DNA of 64,000 nucleotides from Clostridioides sp. (GTDB lineage Bacteria; Bacillota; Clostridia; Peptostreptococcales; Peptostreptococcaceae): NCBI GenBank assembly GCA_031261505.1, contig JAISJN010000012.1, positions 1 to 64,000 of the forward strand, read 5' to 3'. Shown piece by piece: positions 1 to 8,836 of this stretch (position 1 is its first letter; each line of letters starts with the position of its first letter). The notes under the pieces were generated by a model. It saw only the letters and a program-made list of their open reading frames with translations, ran no database searches and was not told where the DNA came from. The position numbers and the translations under genes were made by a program.

Positions 1-137
1 GAACATTTTTAGGTATTAACCGAACAAAATTCGTATGTTTGTTTGGCTTATTAAGTGTACCCAAAATTATTTTACAAACAAATTCTAAAACTGCTTGACT
101 TTAACTAGCTGGTCTGAAAACGTGAATCACCATTTAA

Positions 138-1694
138 TTATCTATAATAAACCGTGTTGTTTATCTGTGAATCAAAGTACCTGCCAGACGACAGATAACC
201 TATAGAGAAGAATCCTTTGTTAGGATCCCAGATTTTATACGCATTTAACGCGTAGACTAGGGCTTCTTTTTCTGTTGAATTCGGGTACTGTGCGAGATTT
301 GATTTTGTAGGTATATATGTTTTACTGTAAAAATCATTTGACCTAAAATTTATGACGCTATCTTCACACGCCTTGTGATCAGATCCACCTGCACTTGAAT
401 CGTATTTATCGTGTTTCATAGTCTTTATAGCAGTATTTAGCGTATTTAAATTATTCTTTGTTTCTATCTCGTCTATATTTTTTATAATCTCATCTTTTTT
501 CACTTTTAAATTTCCATAGTTTAAATAATATATATGATTCTTAGGATTGTTGTAGAAACCGAGCCTTTTAAGACATAACTCCAATTCCTTATTTCTAGCA
601 ACTGCTATATCATTTTCTGTCAAATTGTACTTTCCTGGATATTTGCCGTTTATCTTGTTTCTCACCGATGTTTTGTTTCCTCTTGTAGTTTGTACAAAAT
701 ATACGTTTTTACCAGACTTTATATCCCTTACTAATTCAAGACCCATCGTCAAAATTTCATCGTCTTGATGTGGATTTACGTAAATTACGTTGTTTTTATA
801 TGTATGTACTCCACCGATTGCTATTGTCCCGTCTTCTATATTTCTTCTGTCATCCTCTCTGGTCAAGAGTATAGATGTATTGAACTGCGAACCTACATAT
901 CCCCCACATAGAGAATCTGGGTATGCATCTCCACTTGCTAACACAGTTTGCTCGCTATCTGGGAAGAATTTATTTTTTACAGCCTCTGCAGTTTCATATC
1001 TATTGTTTCCAGAAATCCTCTCTACATTTGGTAAATTCTTGACTACATTTTCGGATATGCTATTTATTCCACCTATTATGTAAATCTTCTTTTTTGTCTT
1101 TAGCTCATTTTCAATATCTGAATTAAGATTGTCCTTGTCCGCTATGAAAATTGGATATGACTTTAAATAAGATACACTCGAGGCTGAAACGGCATCTGGA
1201 TAGTTGGTCCCATCCACTAGAATAGCTGTATCGTTTTTATTCTTACTACTCACTTTGTAGTTCAAATCGTAGGCATTGTCAGCTGTGATACTGCTTACCT
1301 CTACCCCTGGTATCGACAGTCCACCGCTATCGCCTATGACAACAACTTCCTTTGCTCCAAGTCTTGCTATTTCACTTATCACTTCTTTAAATAAGTCGTT
1401 TTTATTCCAGTAGAGTATTGGAACTTTCTCCTGTGATGAAATCGATACTGCTGTTATCATCGATTGATAGTCGTATCCATCAACCAATACCACCTTGTCT
1501 GATGTATTAAATGTATACTGGCTGGTCTTAACCGCTGTTTGAAAACGATTTCTACCGATCAATGTTCTAATGTTGGAATCTGTATCTGCGTGTACTGTGA
1601 ATGAAAATACACCTGCACACGATACTGCTAATGCTAAACATAGAAGTATTTTAGCATTCTCTTTTGCTTTTAAAACCCTCTCTGATGTCCTCAT
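138..1694 (-). CDS. Secreted CWB2 cell-wall-anchored PIG-L/LmbE-family deacetylase-like protein
   Basis: This 518-residue protein begins with a signal peptide (hydrophobic run near residues 16-34, ending around VHA). About 260 residues follow with roughly three cell-wall-binding repeat 2 units (RNRFQTA, NNRYETA, VVVIGDSGG, IYIIGGINS), which in C. difficile anchor proteins non-covalently to a wall polymer. The C-terminal part has the PIG-L/LmbE metal motif HQDDE near residue 311 and a later GGSDHKA histidine. The family is zinc-dependent N-deacetylases of sugar conjugates, so a surface glycan or muropeptide substrate is likely but unproven. The ATG is preceded by AGGAAGTGAC. A sigma-A-like promoter lies upstream. 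The tail IGYLSSGRYF recurs in the PIG-L protein at 29662-30474. Confidence 0.85.
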   Translation of the reverse strand: MRTSERVLKAKENAKILLCLALAVSCAGVFSFTVHADTDSNIRTLIGRNRFQTAVKTSQYTFNTSDKVVLVDGYDYQSMITAVSISSQEKVPILYWNKNDLFKEVISEIARLGAKEVVVIGDSGGLSIPGVEVSSITADNAYDLNYKVSSKNKNDTAILVDGTNYPDAVSASSVSYLKSYPIFIADKDNLNSDIENELKTKKKIYIIGGINSISENVVKNLPNVERISGNNRYETAEAVKNKFFPDSEQTVLASGDAYPDSLCGGYVGSQFNTSILLTREDDRRNIEDGTIAIGGVHTYKNNVIYVNPHQDDEILTMGLELVRDIKSGKNVYFVQTTRGNKTSVRNKINGKYPGKYNLTENDIAVARNKELELCLKRLGFYNNPKNHIYYLNYGNLKVKKDEIIKNIDEIETKNNLNTLNTAIKTMKHDKYDSSAGGSDHKACEDSVINFRSNDFYSKTYIPTKSNLAQYPNSTEKEALVYALNAYKIWDPNKGFFSIGYLSSGRYFDSQINNTVYYR

Positions 1695-1733
1695 TACGTC
1701 ACTTCCTATTTTGTAATTATTTACCTAACTATT

Positions 1734-1761
1734 ATTTTATTACTATTTTTGGAATTGTCAA
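1734..1761 (-). promoter_or_regulatory. Sigma-A-type promoter for the CWB2/PIG-L gene
   Basis: Read on the minus strand, TTGACA and TAAAAT are separated by 16 bases, about 40 bases upstream of the start codon. This matches the housekeeping promoter consensus in 11 of 12 positions. Activity is inferred. Confidence 0.6.
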
Positions 1762-1955
1762 TAATATTGTCTTAAATATAATTATTAATTCATTTGCTAT
1801 TTTATAGATAATTCGAATCATACTTAAATATTGATGGCGGTAGCTGGATATACACTTGGGCTATTAAATCCAGATTTAAATCCATTATTTTACAAATCGA
1901 ATTTTGTAACAAAAACACCTCCACCTAAATATAATGATTGTGGGGGGATAATTTC

Positions 1956-2873
1956 ATGAAAATATGTGTTTCTGTTGGCCACAGCCAACTAAAAGATGGT
2001 ACATTTACAAGTGCCAATGGCATTGTAAATGAATATAAATATTGTAAGGGACTTGCTCCTGAACTCGTTAAGATTCTTAGAAAAGAAGGTAACACTGTTG
2101 ATTTACTTGAATGCCCAGAAAGGGAATTCACTACTCCATCTCAGGAAAAAACTTATAAGATACCTAGGATAAACGGCAAAAAATACGATCTATTGGTAGA
2201 ACTCCACCTGAATAGTTATGACGGCAGCGCTCACGGCAGCGAAGTCTTATATTATTCACAAACTGGTAAAACTTACGCAGATAGAATCGTTGCAAAACTA
2301 GGTACTATATTCACCAACAGAGGATCTAAAGAAAGACCAAACCTCTATATCTTAAATTCAACTGACTGCCCTGCTCTCATAGTAGAAACTTTCTTCTGTG
2401 ACAGCGTTGTAGATACAAATACTGTTAAACGTGTAGGCGACCCTGAAATTGCTAAGCTCATAGCTGAGGGTATTTTAAATAAGAAAATCACAGACGTAGA
2501 TACAAGCGTTCACAAGAACTGCGTATTGTACGAAGGCAGCGTAGATTTGAATACTGCTAATATTTTTTCTTGGTATTTAGACGACTGTGTCGTTCAAACT
2601 GTGGAAGAATACCAGTCTTATTCAACTCACAACCTGTATATAGTCGGCGGTGGTGCAACTAATAAATTTAAGGCTAGAAATTTACCAGATAGATTTACGG
2701 CTTTTGAAGGTGCTAATAGATTTGATACCTTAAACGAAGCTCTTAATTACGCTAAGGCTGATAGGTTTGCTGAATCTATAGACAATCTTCTCGACATTGA
2801 TAATGGTGCAGAAACCTATGATGAGCCGATAAACATTGGTGAAGATGATAATAACTTCAATCCAGATATATAA
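1956..2873 (+). CDS. CD27L-like endolysin, N-acetylmuramoyl-L-alanine amidase (Amidase_3)
   Basis: The catalytic domain (about residues 1-175) is an Amidase_3 zinc amidase that cleaves the muramoyl-L-alanine bond of peptidoglycan. Visible signatures are the first zinc histidine in VGHSQ, ELHLNSYDG with the second histidine, and the catalytic glutamate in VETFFCD. The C-terminal domain (about 195-285) has LYIVGGGATNKF and GANRFDTLNEAL, closely resembling, from memory, the wall-binding domain of the C. difficile phage endolysin CD27L. An acidic tail of about 30 residues goes beyond the usual end. The ORF track starts at a TTG; I chose the ATG at 1956 because GGGGGGAT precedes it at good spacing. 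There is no signal peptide, no holin and no other phage gene nearby, so this is a stand-alone or domesticated copy. Confidence 0.9.
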   Translation: MKICVSVGHSQLKDGTFTSANGIVNEYKYCKGLAPELVKILRKEGNTVDLLECPEREFTTPSQEKTYKIPRINGKKYDLLVELHLNSYDGSAHGSEVLYYSQTGKTYADRIVAKLGTIFTNRGSKERPNLYILNSTDCPALIVETFFCDSVVDTNTVKRVGDPEIAKLIAEGILNKKITDVDTSVHKNCVLYEGSVDLNTANIFSWYLDDCVVQTVEEYQSYSTHNLYIVGGGATNKFKARNLPDRFTAFEGANRFDTLNEALNYAKADRFAESIDNLLDIDNGAETYDEPINIGEDDNNFNPDI

Positions 2874-2891
2874 AACCATGAATTTTGATTT

Positions 2892-2960
2892 TATAACTTG
2901 AGAATGAAAAAGACAGATGATCTCAATTGAGATTCTCTGCCTTTTTCATCTCTTTTTTTA
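2892..2960. terminator. Bidirectional terminator between endolysin and hexF
   Basis: A long imperfect hairpin with arms AATGAAAAAGACAGA and TCTGCCTTTTTCATC, plus an inner palindrome around TCTCAATTGAGA, lies between two convergent genes. T-rich sequence follows on the plus strand. The left flank ATAACTTGAGAAT matches the edge of the dispersed repeat described elsewhere. Confidence 0.75.
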
Positions 2961-2971
2961 TTTTTACCATT

Positions 2972-4144
2972 TCACCTTTGCAGTGAGTTGTTTGCATCTC
3001 CAACTATCTTTCCATTTGGGTTTAGCCTTGCAATCTTATGCTTTTCTCCAAGAGCGTATTTCTCTCCGAACTTTTTTCCACTTTCTATATTATGTTGCTC
3101 TAGATGATCTGGTTTGTCGTCCTTCAAATCTCTTCTAGCCTGTCTTATGTGTATTACAAATGTTATCACTGCACTTACTACCAAGAAGGCGTAGAAGTTT
3201 AACAGTCTGCTCACAAGCATGGCTGGTATCAATAATCCTCCTGAGAAGAAAACTTTAAACATAGTCATAAATCCAGTTTCAGATGCTCCAACCGAGCCCG
3301 GTAGAGGTAATGATGAAACTGCTAGTGTAAGGATTGCCTGCATTGCTACTAGGTCTATCAATTTGTATCCAGTTAGGTTAAACGCCTTGTATACGAAAAA
3401 TGGAACTAGGAACAAGGCTGTTATCTGCACTATTGTAAGGAATAGAACCTTTAATATCAAGGTTGGATTTTGCTTGATGTGTTCTGCTCCTTTTTGGTAT
3501 TCTGCTATCTGTCTGTCTACAGTCTGCATTGTCTTGTCTAGATTTTTTACTATTTTTATCTTTGAGAGTAGTTTTACCGTACCCTTGATTACATTTCCGA
3601 GTACCTTCTTTGAAAACATAGCCCCGACCATTGCTCCGATTAAAATTACATTTGACACAACTCCATAGACTAGGAGTATTTTCATTCCCACTAAATCGCT
3701 TTTTAAGAATGAGTATCTAGATACTACCATTATTATGGCGTATACTAGCGCCACTGCCTGGTGGAATATGGATAGTATCAGCAAGGTAAGCGAGGAGTAC
3801 GAGATATTTAATTTGTCCTTTGTCATATAGTACACCTGTGCTGGCTGACCACCTGATGCAGATGGCGTGATTGCACTGAAGTAGAATCCTACAAAGCTAT
3901 AACCGTATGATTCTAAAAAAGGTACTTTTTTACCTAAGGACTTCATGACTGTCTTGATTCCCATAGCTTCACAGCCTAGGTATATAAACATCATCGAGAA
4001 CCCTATTAGTACATATCCTATTTTTACCTGTAATAGTATATCTATAAGCGAATTCAGCGATTCCTGGCTGAATACGTAATATCCTGTGAGTATCATGGCT
4101 ACTATCATGAAAGCTATACTAAATATATATTTTTTATTTTTCAT
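2972..4144 (-). CDS. hexF: Membrane flippase-like protein, HexF homologue (LPG synthase TM / UPF0104 family)
   Basis: This is a polytopic membrane protein of 390 residues with about seven to eight hydrophobic segments and family features such as TPSASGGQPAQVYYM and LPLPGSVGASETGFM. It belongs to the YbhN / lysylphosphatidylglycerol-synthase transmembrane family, which lacks the synthetase domain. Gene order identifies it as HexF of the C. difficile hexSDF operon, proposed there to translocate the amino-hexosyl-hexosyl-diradylglycerol glycolipid. It lies 19 bases after hexD on the same strand, with AGAGGAGAGC before the ATG. The flippase role is inferred from family and context. Confidence 0.82.
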   Translation of the reverse strand: MKNKKYIFSIAFMIVAMILTGYYVFSQESLNSLIDILLQVKIGYVLIGFSMMFIYLGCEAMGIKTVMKSLGKKVPFLESYGYSFVGFYFSAITPSASGGQPAQVYYMTKDKLNISYSSLTLLILSIFHQAVALVYAIIMVVSRYSFLKSDLVGMKILLVYGVVSNVILIGAMVGAMFSKKVLGNVIKGTVKLLSKIKIVKNLDKTMQTVDRQIAEYQKGAEHIKQNPTLILKVLFLTIVQITALFLVPFFVYKAFNLTGYKLIDLVAMQAILTLAVSSLPLPGSVGASETGFMTMFKVFFSGGLLIPAMLVSRLLNFYAFLVVSAVITFVIHIRQARRDLKDDKPDHLEQHNIESGKKFGEKYALGEKHKIARLNPNGKIVGDANNSLQR

Positions 4145-4163
4145 ATGCTCTCCTCTCTATTTG

Positions 4164-5162
4164 CTAAATTTCATCTTCTCCTGGGGTTATGAATTCGTAT
4201 CCCTCTGATTTTAGCTCTGGTATTACTTCTTTCAAAGTCTGTATCATTATCTTTGGAGCATTTTTTGCCCCTCCTGAATTTTCACCTGCATCGTGGAGAC
4301 ATATAATAGAGTTTACCCTTAATCTGTCTTTTAACCTGGTTTTTAGCAATTCTACTGTTGTATTCTTTTCCCAGTCCTCTATCATAAGACTCCATAGTAC
4401 TAGTCTTAGGTTGTATTTTTTTATAAATCCAGTTGAAAATATGTTCGTATGTCCCCATGGAGGTCTGTAGTAATGTACATCCACTCCTAGGTCTTTCATT
4501 ATCTCCAGGCTCTTAGCGAAGTCTTTCTTTGTGTACGCATAACTGTACAGTAATGCGTTCTTATGCTCAAGTGAGTGAATTCCGATTACATGCCCCTCGT
4601 CTTGCATCCTTTTTATAAGTTCCGGATTTTTCTGAGCGTTCTTTGCCACTGTGAAAAATGTAGCCCTTATCCCGTTATCCCTCAGGATATCCAGTAATTC
4701 TCCAGTGTATCTCGGATCTGGACCGTCGTCGAAGGTAAGCATGATTCTTTTAAATTGTGATTGCGTGGTGTGAGATTTCAATCCCACACTCAAATGAGAT
4801 TCATGAGCTCCATCTATAGAGGTGGTGGACACTTGTCTCAAGTTATTAACTGTATTCGAATCTATATATTTTTTTGCTTTATTTACTTGCTGATTTATTT
4901 TTGCATTTTCTGTTTTTGCAATTTCTGTTTCTGCATTTATTTCTTCATGTATTTCTTCACTTATTCTATCACAGCTCGAGTCATTTATATAGTTATTTGT
5001 TGTAGCAGTTTTTTCGTTTCTTGCTTTTATTTTGTAATTAACGCACTTCAATGCTTTTTTATTGTATACCTTATTATAATATGTAGGAATCACTGAATGC
5101 ACTAAAAACATTAAAACAAGTAGTAAAAAAACTATCATCACCGTATTAAACACATGCGACAA
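4164..5162 (-). CDS. hexD: Membrane-anchored polysaccharide deacetylase, HexD homologue
   Basis: An N-terminal transmembrane anchor is followed by a low-complexity linker and a C-terminal NodB (CE4) deacetylase domain. All five CE4 motifs are visible: TFDDGPDP, HSLEH with both metal histidines, RPPWGHTN, a DWE motif and CLHDAG. In C. difficile HexD is thought to deacetylate an N-acetylhexosamine on the glycolipid. The ORF track starts at ATG 5186, but the ribosome site there would be too close. AGGGAGG lies eight bases before a TTG at 5162, so I chose that start, which overlaps the end of hexS and suggests translational coupling. The linker, about 30 residues just before the NodB domain, is encoded by a copy of a dispersed repeat (4751-4850). 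Confidence 0.83.
   Translation of the reverse strand: MSHVFNTVMIVFLLLVLMFLVHSVIPTYYNKVYNKKALKCVNYKIKARNEKTATTNNYINDSSCDRISEEIHEEINAETEIAKTENAKINQQVNKAKKYIDSNTVNNLRQVSTTSIDGAHESHLSVGLKSHTTQSQFKRIMLTFDDGPDPRYTGELLDILRDNGIRATFFTVAKNAQKNPELIKRMQDEGHVIGIHSLEHKNALLYSYAYTKKDFAKSLEIMKDLGVDVHYYRPPWGHTNIFSTGFIKKYNLRLVLWSLMIEDWEKNTTVELLKTRLKDRLRVNSIICLHDAGENSGGAKNAPKIMIQTLKEVIPELKSEGYEFITPGEDEI
4751..4850 (+). repeat. Dispersed two-hairpin repeat, copy inside hexD
   Basis: The plus strand carries the element core found between genes elsewhere: GATTTCAATCCCACACTCAA, then AATGAGATTCATG, CTATAGAGGTGGTGG and TCTCAAGTTATT. The first hairpin is GTGTG...CACAC around GATTTCAAT. The second keeps only its outer TGAGA/TCTCA pairs. 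Here the sequence lies inside the hexD reading frame and keeps it open. Confidence 0.72.
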
Positions 5163-6303
5163 CTTCAGCGCCTCCCTTTTGTCCATTTCCTAAATAGTCC
5201 AAGGTTTCCATAAATGTCACTCCGTCTAGCTCGCCTTTTATTGCCATCTCATTTTCCCTTAGTATTCTTAGGAGTTCATCGTCGTATATCATTTCTTTTA
5301 TATCCATAATCATCCTAATAGGATCCTTGCTTAGCACCCTACCTATTTCGTTATCTAGTATAAACTCTGCGTTGTTGATTTCATTCGGTAGGAATGGGCA
5401 GAACACGAGTAGTGGTAATTCTGCGTGAATAGCCTCAAACATTGTTATCCCGCCTGGTTTTGTAACTATTACATCTGCGTTTTTCATATATTCATCGACA
5501 TGGTCTGTGTATCCCACTACGTCTATATTTGCATACCTACCGTATAGTTTATCGTACATTTTTACATTTTGCCCTGTGATTACAGTTGTCCTAACTCCTG
5601 GCAGAGAGTTCAACCTTTCGTAAAATCTATTTGATTTTGGAAGAATTCCAAGTCCTCCACCCATTATAAGCAGGTTCTTACCGCGTTTCATGCTTTTTAC
5701 TTCATTTACTTCTCCCAACTCTATGTTTCTAAATTTACTTCTCACCGGTATCCCGTTCACCAGTATTTTCGAACCTTCTACTCCCTTTTCGATCAGTTCT
5801 TCTTTGATTACCTCATCTGCAACTAGGTAACAATCTGTGTTTTTGCAGATCCACTCTTGATGTGAACTTATATCCGTTATGCAAGTTACGAGTGGAATAT
5901 CAGAACCTGTTTTATCCTTGTACCTCGAGACAAGTTTTGAACAAAACGGGAATGTCGATATTATGACTGTCGGTTCAATTTTTTGAAGTAGACTCTTTAA
6001 TCTATATATAAATACATCCAATAACATTGGTGTCTTATCTACCTTTCCAGTATCTGTTGCTCTGTAAAATAGATTGTATAGTTTAGTCCCCTTGTTTACA
6101 AATACGTCAAACGCCTTGTACAATCCTCTCGAATACCCTGGCATCATGTATTCAAATATATCCTCTACCACTACTTTTTCTTCATCGGGACCAATTGCTA
6201 CCTCTTCTTTTAATTTAAAGAAATCGTTGATTTCTTCTGCTAGTGAATTAGATACTGAAAGATGTCCCATTCCGAATTTACTTGTAAGAATCAGTACCTT
6301 CAT
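5146..6303 (-). CDS. hexS: Diacylglycerol glycosyltransferase (MGDG synthase / UgtP-like), HexS homologue
   Basis: This 385-residue GT28-type transferase has an N-terminal MGDG-synthase domain (SKFGMGHLSVSNSL at the start) and a C-terminal nucleotide-sugar domain (MGGGLGILP, GYTDHVDEYM, VTKPGGITMFEA). Family members add hexoses to diacylglycerol at the inner leaflet. With hexD and hexF downstream and hexRK upstream it matches HexS of C. difficile, which starts the amino-hexosyl glycolipid. The ATG follows GGGGAGTAATAAT. The 289-base gap to hexK probably contains its own promoter, and the 3' end overlaps hexD. Confidence 0.85.
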   Translation of the reverse strand: MKVLILTSKFGMGHLSVSNSLAEEINDFFKLKEEVAIGPDEEKVVVEDIFEYMMPGYSRGLYKAFDVFVNKGTKLYNLFYRATDTGKVDKTPMLLDVFIYRLKSLLQKIEPTVIISTFPFCSKLVSRYKDKTGSDIPLVTCITDISSHQEWICKNTDCYLVADEVIKEELIEKGVEGSKILVNGIPVRSKFRNIELGEVNEVKSMKRGKNLLIMGGGLGILPKSNRFYERLNSLPGVRTTVITGQNVKMYDKLYGRYANIDVVGYTDHVDEYMKNADVIVTKPGGITMFEAIHAELPLLVFCPFLPNEINNAEFILDNEIGRVLSKDPIRMIMDIKEMIYDDELLRILRENEMAIKGELDGVTFMETLDYLGNGQKGGAEVVACV

Positions 6304-6497
6304 ATTATTACTCCCCTTCTCTGTAAAATAGACTGTATTTCCATATTCATATCTGTCTATATATCTACGTATCTATGTATTAGTCGTGCTCTCTATAGTA
6401 CTATTGTATTAGTTAAATCTTTAGAAATTACTACTGTAAATCTTAATAGTTCTTAAGATAATAAAAAACCACGAGCGAATGAACACTGCGCAGCTTT

Positions 6498-6597
6498 TTT
6501 AATGGTGATTCAAGGATACAATTTATAATTTTCCTGGCATAGAAATGAGAATTACGTCCGCAACCTTTATTGATTGGGATGTAATTCTCAAGTTATA
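6498..6597 (+). repeat. Dispersed two-hairpin repeat at the 3' end of hexK
   Basis: The copy begins TTAATGGTGATTCAA and ends TTCTCAAGTTATA. Its second hairpin has arms TGAGAATTACGTCC and GGATGTAATTCTCA, paired over 14 positions with one wobble. The stop codon of hexK lies inside the terminal TATAACTTGAGA of the element when read on the minus strand, so it may also affect the hexK transcript end. Confidence 0.72.
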
Positions 6598-7951
6598 CTA
6601 TTGGAATTCCTATTTCTATCGTAAAGTTTTTTTCATCATTGTATATATTGATGAAACCGTCGTGGTTTCTTATTATTTCCTTGCAGTTTTTTATACCTAT
6701 TCCGAAGCTGTCTTCTGCACGCTCTAACTTCTTGACTGCATTGCTCTGCCTTATCATCAGGAAGTTTTCCGTCTTCTTAGTCGCGAATACAATATCTCCT
6801 TCAGGCTCGGCGTATTTTAAGATATTGGATATCATATTTGTGAATATCCTCCTAAACTGCGTGATGTCTACGTTTATGTGGATCTGATCTCTGAGTTCGT
6901 TGTTTACAACTACTTCAAATCCAGCCTCTTCTAAGTCAAATTGAGTGTCTAGTATAATCTGAAATATCAGCTCGTTGGCATTTATTTTCTCGAACTCGTA
7001 TCCGACCTCGTACTTCTTATTTTCTACCGAGTTCGTAAAGAGGTTTTCGGATAGGTTCTTGATCTGATACGCCTTTACTCTGGCGTTTTCAATGTATTGA
7101 TGCAGTTCTTCTTCATCTTTGAATTTCCTCTCAGATATTAAGTCCAGATAGCAAATTACCGATGTGAGCGGTGTTCTAATATCGTGGGATATGGACGCTA
7201 CTATATCCCTGTTCTTATTTAGCATCTCGCCCTCTATCTCGATCTTATTTTTCAGTTCGCTGCACATATTGTTTATACTATTCGCTAGAGAACTTAATTC
7301 ATCCCTTCCCTTGACTGGTATTCTGTACTCGAGGTCTCCCGTCTCAGCTATTCTGATACCCTTTTCTATCTTTTTGATGTACGCCATATTCCTGTGGAAT
7401 AGGAGCAGGAATACCATTATAAACGAGGCTGCAATAAAGGTGAGGGATAGGGCATTTATTGCATTTTGGAACTTAGCTTGGAAAAACGCCGACATTATGA
7501 TCGTTGCATCTCCGTCTTTGAATTTCATTTCCTTCCTGTTTATCAAGTGGTTAGTCGATTGAGCTGTCCCATCCATTTCTTTATGCTCTAATCTTCTTTC
7601 CTCTGCATTTTCTATATTTATTATTCTCTCTGGCTCGTTGACTGTATCATAGACTACCTTTCCATCCTTTATGACAGATAACCTAACGTACCAGTTCTGT
7701 TGATTCCATTCCGACAGCTTGTCCTTGTCACTCGTCTTGACCTCATTCCAGTCTATAAAATCCTTTAGGTCTTTTTGAATGATTCCAAGTTGTGTTTCAT
7801 AATACGCCTTTCCCTCAGATGCCTGTGTCACTATCTTCTCAACTATATCGTAAAACGGTATGTTTAGAATGAAGGCTGATATTATTGCGATTATGATGTA
7901 TGAAATCGTCTTTAGACCGAGTTTTGAATACCTAAAATGAAATCTATTCAA
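6593..7951 (-). CDS. hexK: Sensor histidine kinase, HexK homologue
   Basis: The 452-residue kinase has two membrane segments (about 15-35 and 170-190) around an extracytoplasmic domain, then HAMP, the phospho-acceptor motif SISHDIRTPLTSV near residue 254, and an HATPase domain with the N-box MISNILKYA and a short GIGIKN G-box. It starts at a TTG overlapping the hexR stop by eight bases. Genome context (hexR before it, hexSDF after it) indicates HexK, which in C. difficile responds to envelope stress such as daptomycin or bacitracin. The signal sensed here is inferred. Confidence 0.85.
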   Translation of the reverse strand: MNRFHFRYSKLGLKTISYIIIAIISAFILNIPFYDIVEKIVTQASEGKAYYETQLGIIQKDLKDFIDWNEVKTSDKDKLSEWNQQNWYVRLSVIKDGKVVYDTVNEPERIINIENAEERRLEHKEMDGTAQSTNHLINRKEMKFKDGDATIIMSAFFQAKFQNAINALSLTFIAASFIMVFLLLFHRNMAYIKKIEKGIRIAETGDLEYRIPVKGRDELSSLANSINNMCSELKNKIEIEGEMLNKNRDIVASISHDIRTPLTSVICYLDLISERKFKDEEELHQYIENARVKAYQIKNLSENLFTNSVENKKYEVGYEFEKINANELIFQIILDTQFDLEEAGFEVVVNNELRDQIHINVDITQFRRIFTNMISNILKYAEPEGDIVFATKKTENFLMIRQSNAVKKLERAEDSFGIGIKNCKEIIRNHDGFINIYNDEKNFTIEIGIPIV

Positions 7952-8645
7952 TGTAATAGCCCTTTCCCCAAGCAGTTTTGATGTACTGGTCGTCTTTAGA
8001 CTTTTCTAGCTTCTTTCTCAAGTTCCTTATATGCACCATTATAGTGTTGTTGGCTGTATAATGGTACGGCTCCTCCCATATACTCTCGTAAAGATTTTGA
8101 GATGAAAATATCTTCTTTCTATTTTGCATCATAAGCACGAGCATACTGTACTCTATCGACGTCAATTGTATGTCATTATCGCCGATAGTCACTTTTTGTG
8201 TATCTAGATCTATGCTGAGGTCCCTAGTAGCTAGAAGATTTGATTCCTCTTCTGTATTTCTTCCTTGATAGACGTAATAACGCCTGATCAGAGATTTTAC
8301 CCTTGAGATAAACTCTGAATAAGTGAATGGCTTTGACAGATAGTCGTCCCCTCCACAAGAGAAACCTATTACCTTGTCCGATTCTTGAGATTTCGCCGTC
8401 AAAAATAAAATCGGTGCATTTGTCTTCTTTCTAATTTCACTACAGGCTGTAAATCCGTCTTTTACTGGCATTACGACGTCAAGTATTATGAGGTCTATGC
8501 TTTCATCTACCTGGTCTACAGCCTCTTGTCCATTTGTAGCCGTCACTACTTCAAATCCTTCGTTCGAGAGAAGTATGTCGACTATTTTTATGATATCTGG
8601 GCTGTCATCTGCGACCAAGACCCTCTTCTTCAATTTTTCTTCCAT
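7944..8645 (-). CDS. hexR: OmpR-family response regulator, HexR homologue
   Basis: The 233-residue regulator has a receiver domain (acidic pair ADDSPD, phospho-acceptor aspartate in LIILDVVMPVKDG, lysine in YLSKPF) and a winged-helix DNA-binding domain ending WGKGYYIE. The ATG follows GGAGGGATAAG. It is the first gene of a hexR-hexK pair upstream of hexSDF on the same strand, so it is the likely activator of that operon. Two near-identical 31-base direct repeats in its upstream region are candidate binding sites. Confidence 0.88.
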   Translation of the reverse strand: MEEKLKKRVLVADDSPDIIKIVDILLSNEGFEVVTATNGQEAVDQVDESIDLIILDVVMPVKDGFTACSEIRKKTNAPILFLTAKSQESDKVIGFSCGGDDYLSKPFTYSEFISRVKSLIRRYYVYQGRNTEEESNLLATRDLSIDLDTQKVTIGDNDIQLTSIEYSMLVLMMQNRKKIFSSQNLYESIWEEPYHYTANNTIMVHIRNLRKKLEKSKDDQYIKTAWGKGYYIE

Positions 8646-8681
8646 CTTATCCCTCCGATTGAAATTTCAATAATTCCCGAC

Positions 8682-8753
8682 CTCATCATGGCTTGTACCT
8701 AACTCGTCCATACTTATCCACACTCATCATGGACTGTACATAGAGCGTCCACG
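8682..8753 (-). promoter_or_regulatory. Pair of 31-base direct repeats upstream of hexR
   Basis: Two copies sharing CTCATCATGG, TGTAC and CGTCCA begin exactly 41 bases apart (8682-8712 and 8723-8753), about four helical turns. Their position 40-110 bases upstream of hexR suggests an operator for HexR itself or another regulator. The function is inferred. Confidence 0.45.
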
Positions 8754-8836
8754 ACTTTGAGGACGGAAACTACTATTTATTGATTCTATCTAATACCAAT
8801 TCTCAGATTTATCTCAAGTTATGGGGATTGATAGAT

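Noticed and set aside
1956-2873. Prophage region
   Set aside because: Only the endolysin is phage-like; no structural, integrase or replication gene is visible.
6304-6592. Small ORFs upstream of hexS (6262-6456 and 6545-6727)
   Set aside because: They overlap the regulatory gap, the dispersed repeat and antisense of hexK, and have AT-rich random composition.
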